A stretch of 7,416 nucleotides of DNA from the NCBI GenBank assembly GCA_015486615.1, contig WFRI01000093.1, positions 1 through 7,416 on the forward strand, read 5' to 3'. Made by a program: the position numbers and the translations under genes. Shown here in pieces: positions 4,310-7,416 of the stretch. Positions within the stretch are counted from its first letter, which is position 1. Every line of letters begins with the position of its first letter. The stretch is from Candidatus Omnitrophota bacterium. Lineage in GTDB: Bacteria > Omnitrophota > Gorgyraeia > Duberdicusellales > Duberdicusellaceae. The notes under the pieces are model-generated. The model worked only from the letters and a program-made list of their open reading frames with translations, was not told where the DNA came from and did no database searches.

Positions 4310-6256
4310 ATGGCTAAAACAAAAGAAGGCGCAAAGTCAATAGTAATAGTAGAATCTCCTACCAAAGTCCGGACAATCAGCAGTTTCCTGCCTGAAAGTT
4401 TTGATGTTTTGTCTTCAATGGGCCATATAGTTGATTTACCCAAAAGTAAAATAGGTGTGGATGTAAAGAACGGCTTTGTCCCGGAATACCGGGTGATAAA
4501 AGGCAAGGAAAAGATAGTCAAAACCATAAAAACAAAAGCCAGGCCGGTTGAGAATATTTATATAGCCACTGATCCTGACAGGGAAGGCGAGGCTATTGGC
4601 TGGCATATTAAGAACCTTCTAGAAAAAGAATATAACGGCAAAAAGTTTTTAAGGATTACTTTTCATGAGATAACTCACAGTGCTATAGAAGAGTCTTTTT
4701 CCCGGCCTGGACAGATTGACTTAAATTTAGTCAATGCTCAGCAGGCCCGCCGGGTGTTGGACCGCGTAGTCGGGTATATGCTTTCGCCGTTTTTATGGAA
4801 AAAGATTGTGCGCGGGCTTTCTGCCGGCAGGGTGCAGTCAGTTGCTTTGAAGTTTATAGTGGACAGAGAAAAGAAAATCCAGGCATTTACCTCTAAGAAA
4901 TATTACAATATTGTAGCAGTTCTGGAGAAAGACGGTATCCAGTTTCAAGCCAGGTTAAATACCCGTATAGACGATAAAGATACAGCCCAAAAAATACTTG
5001 AGCAGGTGAGATCCGGCAGGTTTATTGTTGATATGGTAAGGAAAAGGCTTTCTTTAAGAAAGCCTCCCCCGCCGTTTATTACTTCTTCTCTGCAGCAGGA
5101 AGCCTTTAGGAATTTTAGGTTTGTCTCTTCTAAAACTATGCTGGTTGCTCAGAAATTATATGAAGGCCTGGATGTGGGGGAAGGAGAATTAACCGGCCTT
5201 ATAACTTATATGCGCACAGATTCTTTTAATATTTCTCAAAAGGCCCAGGCACAGGTTTTAAATTATATAAAAGAGAATATCGGTGAGAATTATGCAGTAG
5301 ATTCTCCTTATAAGTTTAAAGCCAAAGCCTTGGCTCAGCAGGCCCATGAGGCTGTCCGGCCTACAGATGTAAGCCGGAGTCCTGAGAAAATTGCAGGCTT
5401 TCTGGACAAGCCTGAGAATAGTTTATACGGACTTATTTGGCGCAGGTTTGTGTCTTCTTATATGAAACCTGCCCGGATAGAAACCCTGCATGTAAAAATA
5501 AACTGCGCCGGGCATCATTTTGCCAGTATTGGCGCAAGAATATTATTTGACGGGTTTATGAGAGTATGGGGCCGTCAGGTTAAAGAGGAACTTCTGCCGG
5601 AGCTTTCCCAGGGCGAGGAATTAAAACTTGTGAAAGCAGAAGCGGAAGAAGCCCAAACCCGGCCGCCGGCCAGGTTTAATGATGCTTCTTTAGTAAAAGT
5701 ACTAGAGGAAAAAGGCATTGGCCGGCCGTCCACTTACGCTCCTACGATTAAAACTCTTATCTTTAGAAACTATGTCCGCAGGGAAAAAGGCGTATTGGTG
5801 CCTACAAATCTGGGCATTCAGGTGGCGGAAATTTTAGAGGCTAATTTTCAGGGGATAATAGACGAGAATTTTACCGCTGAGATGGAGAAAAAACTGGATT
5901 TGGTCGAAGAAGGTAAACTTCCTTGGCAGGAAGTATTAAGGGAATTTTATCCGGAATTTTCCCGTGCAGTTGAGAAGGCTAACGAAAATGTTCAGAGAAC
6001 AGTCGAATATGCCGGAATGAAATGTGAACTGTGCGGTGCAGATATGGTTATTAAATGGTCGCGCAAAGGCAGGTTTATAAGCTGTTCCAATTACCCTAAA
6101 TGCAAAAATGCAAAACCTTTGCCGACAGGGGTAAAATGTCCGGAATGCGGCGGTGATTTGATAGAACGGCGCAATAGGAAAGGCCAGGTGTTTTACGGCT
6201 GTTCCAATTATCCTAAATGCCGTTATACAACCAGCACTCTGCCTTCTCAGGAGTAA
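4310..6256 (+). CDS. topA: DNA topoisomerase I (type IA)
   Basis: A 648-aa enzyme that relaxes negatively supercoiled DNA through a transient 5'-phosphotyrosine link. The TOPRIM domain spans about 10-125 with Glu15 in VESPTK and the metal-binding TDPDREGE (Asp88, Asp90, Glu92). QARRVLDRVVGY (145-156) and GLSAGRVQS (169-177) are the strand-binding motifs. The nucleophile is Tyr300 in GLITYMRTDS. KGIGRPSTYAPTI (468-480) follows. Two C-terminal four-cysteine zinc ribbons end the protein: Cys572/575/592/598 and Cys610/613/631/637, each finishing SCSNYPKC- or GCSNYPKC-like. It is shorter than the E. coli enzyme (865 aa), a common length for two-zinc-ribbon forms. ATG 4310 is the only start after an in-frame stop at 4298. 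No Shine-Dalgarno lies at normal distance; the purine stretch at 4283-4290 is 19 nt away, so translational coupling to dprA is likely. Confidence 0.97.
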   Translation: MAKTKEGAKSIVIVESPTKVRTISSFLPESFDVLSSMGHIVDLPKSKIGVDVKNGFVPEYRVIKGKEKIVKTIKTKARPVENIYIATDPDREGEAIGWHIKNLLEKEYNGKKFLRITFHEITHSAIEESFSRPGQIDLNLVNAQQARRVLDRVVGYMLSPFLWKKIVRGLSAGRVQSVALKFIVDREKKIQAFTSKKYYNIVAVLEKDGIQFQARLNTRIDDKDTAQKILEQVRSGRFIVDMVRKRLSLRKPPPPFITSSLQQEAFRNFRFVSSKTMLVAQKLYEGLDVGEGELTGLITYMRTDSFNISQKAQAQVLNYIKENIGENYAVDSPYKFKAKALAQQAHEAVRPTDVSRSPEKIAGFLDKPENSLYGLIWRRFVSSYMKPARIETLHVKINCAGHHFASIGARILFDGFMRVWGRQVKEELLPELSQGEELKLVKAEAEEAQTRPPARFNDASLVKVLEEKGIGRPSTYAPTIKTLIFRNYVRREKGVLVPTNLGIQVAEILEANFQGIIDENFTAEMEKKLDLVEEGKLPWQEVLREFYPEFSRAVEKANENVQRTVEYAGMKCELCGADMVIKWSRKGRFISCSNYPKCKNAKPLPTGVKCPECGGDLIERRNRKGQVFYGCSNYPKCRYTTSTLPSQE

Positions 6257-6303
6257 TTATACACTGTTTACGGGATGGTATCGCACGCTGCTCCTAATGC
6301 ATT

Positions 6304-7176
6304 ATGCTTGGTTTTGAACGTTATATAGAAAAATTTTTAGACTATTTGGAAATAGAGAAGAATTATTCTCCTTACACTTTGCTTAACTACCAAAAGGACC
6401 TTTTAGAATTTAGACAATTTTCCAATCCGGACGTATCTAAAATTAATTATTTCGCTTTAAGGAAATTTCTGTCCTATCTTTCCTCACGGAATCTAAGCAA
6501 ACGCACTATTTCCCGCAAGATTTCTACTTTAAAAAGTTTTTTTAAGTTTATGGTCAGAGAAGGATATATAAAAAACAGCCCGGCTGCAGTTTTGGTTTAT
6601 CCGCGTCTGGAAAAGAAACTTCCGGAATTTTTGACTGAGCAGGAAATAAGGTATCTGCTTGATTCTATTCCGCAGGATACAGAACTCCATCTTAGAGATA
6701 AGGCGGTATTTGAGTTTCTTTATACTTCAGGGATTCGTGTATCGGAACTTATAACCTTGACTTTGGCAGATGTTGATCTTATTTCCGGGATGGTTAAAGT
6801 CAAAGGCAAAGGGAAAAAAGAAAGACTTGTCCCTTTAGGCGAGCCTGCACAAAAGGCTTTGAGGGATTATATCAGCAGCCGCAGACCGCAGGACAGGCAT
6901 TTGATATTAAATCGGTTTGGCAAAAAAATATCTGCTGTAGGAGTAAGGAAAATTATTAACAAATGGGCGAAAATATTTCATCTTAAGAAGAGGATTTCTC
7001 CGCATACTTTTCGGCATTCTTTTGCTACGCATCTGCTTAACCGGGGTGCGGATTTAAGAAGCGTCCAGGAACTTTTAGGCCATTCCAGCATTTCTACAAC
7101 CCAGGTTTACACTCATCTTACTACCGGCCGGCTGAAGAATGTTTACAGAAAAGCCCATCCCCGCGCTAAGAGATAA
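6304..7176 (+). CDS. xerC: Tyrosine recombinase, XerC/XerD family
   Basis: A 290-aa site-specific recombinase. Family members resolve chromosome dimers at dif sites near the terminus, working with FtsK. The N-terminal SAM-like core-binding domain runs about 1-95 (FLDYLEIEKNYSPYTL, then ISRKISTLKSFFKFM). The catalytic domain follows, with all expected residues: Arg145 in TSGIRVSEL, Lys169 in KGKGKKERLVPLG, His234 and Arg237 in SPHTFRHSFATHLL, His260 in LLGHSS and the nucleophile Tyr269 in QVYTHL. Size and motif spacing match chromosomal Xer proteins and not phage integrases. I prefer xerC over xerD because of its place after topA, a linkage seen in other phyla; sequence alone does not settle it. 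It follows topA by 47 bp. ATG 6304 follows an in-frame stop at 6295 and has no Shine-Dalgarno. Confidence 0.93.
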   Translation: MLGFERYIEKFLDYLEIEKNYSPYTLLNYQKDLLEFRQFSNPDVSKINYFALRKFLSYLSSRNLSKRTISRKISTLKSFFKFMVREGYIKNSPAAVLVYPRLEKKLPEFLTEQEIRYLLDSIPQDTELHLRDKAVFEFLYTSGIRVSELITLTLADVDLISGMVKVKGKGKKERLVPLGEPAQKALRDYISSRRPQDRHLILNRFGKKISAVGVRKIINKWAKIFHLKKRISPHTFRHSFATHLLNRGADLRSVQELLGHSSISTTQVYTHLTTGRLKNVYRKAHPRAKR

Positions 7177-7280
7177 TCCTGCCCAGTCCCGTAAATCTAC
7201 ACCGCGGGGTAAACCTTCGGATGACTTTTTAAAACAACCTCATAAATAACCAATAACCAAATTCGAATAATCAAACAAAT

Positions 7281-7321
7281 TACCGCTTAAAAGCGCTGAC
7301 TACCACTTAAAAAACGCTGAC
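7281..7321 (+). repeat. Tandem 20/21-bp duplication
   Basis: 7281-7300 (TACCGCTTAAAAGCGCTGAC) and 7301-7321 are adjacent direct copies that differ by two G/A changes and one inserted A. The first copy also contains the small inverted repeat CGCT-TAAA-AGCG (7284-7295), which the second copy has lost. Confidence 0.7.
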
Positions 7322-7333
7322 TCGCTCTATAAG

Positions 7334-7380
7334 TTAAATCAAAATGCCTGCCTGTCGGCAGACACGCAAAATGCAAAAAT
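7334..7380 (+). repeat. AAATCAAAATG-type dispersed repeat, long copy with internal palindrome
   Basis: TTAAATCAAAATG (7334-7346) and ATGCAAAAAT (7371-7380) match 888-900 and 905-914. Between them lie 24 bp holding CTGCC (7348-7352) and GGCAG (7357-7361), a 5-bp stem with a 4-nt loop. Similar AAAATG/TCAAAAT units continue beyond 7380. Confidence 0.55.
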
Positions 7381-7416
7381 CAAAATGACATATCAAAATT
7401 TAAGAAAATTCAAGAT

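Larger units (their letters stand above)
7177..7416. other. Gene-free repeat-rich tail of the window
   Basis: No coding region is evident in these 240 bp. Contents: a GC-rich patch at 7188-7209 (CCCG 7188-7191 can pair with CGGG 7205-7208) that is too weak to call a terminator; AACCAATAACCAA-type low-complexity sequence (7247-7260); a tandem 20/21-bp duplication (7281-7321); and an AAATCAAAATG-type repeat carrying a small palindrome (7334-7380) that runs on to the window end. No hslV or hslU gene begins here. Confidence 0.7.

Noticed and set aside
4294..4317. A 7-codon frame (MLKINYG) with an AAGG-like site, overlapping the dprA stop and the topA start
   Set aside because: It lies almost wholly within the dprA C-terminal codons and is too short to support as a leader peptide. 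Chance is the simpler explanation.
6304..7176. xerC as an integrase of a mobile element
   Set aside because: Size, motif spacing and linkage to topA fit a chromosomal Xer recombinase. No attachment sites or cargo genes are seen.
7188..7230. A terminator after xerC using CCCG/CGGG or the TTCG near 7214
   Set aside because: The first stem is only 4 bp with a 13-nt loop and no T-run follows it. The TTCG has almost no flanking stem.

Overview
The window looks like chromosomal DNA of an uncultured Gram-negative-type bacterium with moderate GC. It holds housekeeping genes separated by unusually repeat-rich intergenic DNA. A heptose epimerase gene (hldD) implies LPS with heptose in the core, and hence an outer membrane. 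From memory, short TTCGACN arrays, AATAGGGACAG-type repeats and AAATCAAAATG / TGCCTGCC stretches are common in metagenomic candidate-phylum genomes, Omnitrophota in particular. I favour that assignment, but it is an inference and nothing in the window proves it.

Layout: 1-891 is the 3' part of hldD, cut off at the window edge. 892-1082 is a repeat-filled gap ending in a strong ribosome binding site. 1083-2278 is a three-gene operon: a 61-aa two-helix membrane protein, a 77-aa soluble protein of unknown function, and a seven-helix Bax inhibitor-1/YccA family protein. A textbook terminator at 2302-2340 closes it. 2279-2611 has no gene; it carries the terminator, a 50-bp dispersed repeat, a compact three-way-junction hairpin element and a good sigma70-type promoter for the next gene. 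2612-3139 is aroK (shikimate kinase), whose last eight codons lie inside a second copy of the 50-bp repeat. 3237-7176 is a DNA-processing cluster, dprA-topA-xerC: a recombination mediator, topoisomerase I and a tyrosine recombinase. dprA and topA are only 2 bp apart. 7177-7416 has no gene and is again repeat-rich.

How the parts fit together: dprA-topA-xerC resembles the arrangement known in Firmicutes and other phyla, where DNA uptake, supercoiling and chromosome-dimer resolution genes sit together. Here trmFO and hslVU are absent from the usual places. aroK (chorismate pathway) and hldD (LPS core) are unrelated core functions. I see no defence system, CRISPR array, transposase gene or prophage.

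The most distinctive content is a modular repeat with three parts: (1) an AATAGGGACAG block, (2) an array of 7-bp TTCGACN-like units, and (3) a ~48-bp block that ends in AGGAGG exactly 5 nt before a start codon. Copies occur as 1-2 (2367-2416), 1-2-3 (3113-3231) and 2-3 (968-1077). The repeat supplies the C-terminus and stop codon of AroK, and the ribosome binding sites of two unrelated genes.
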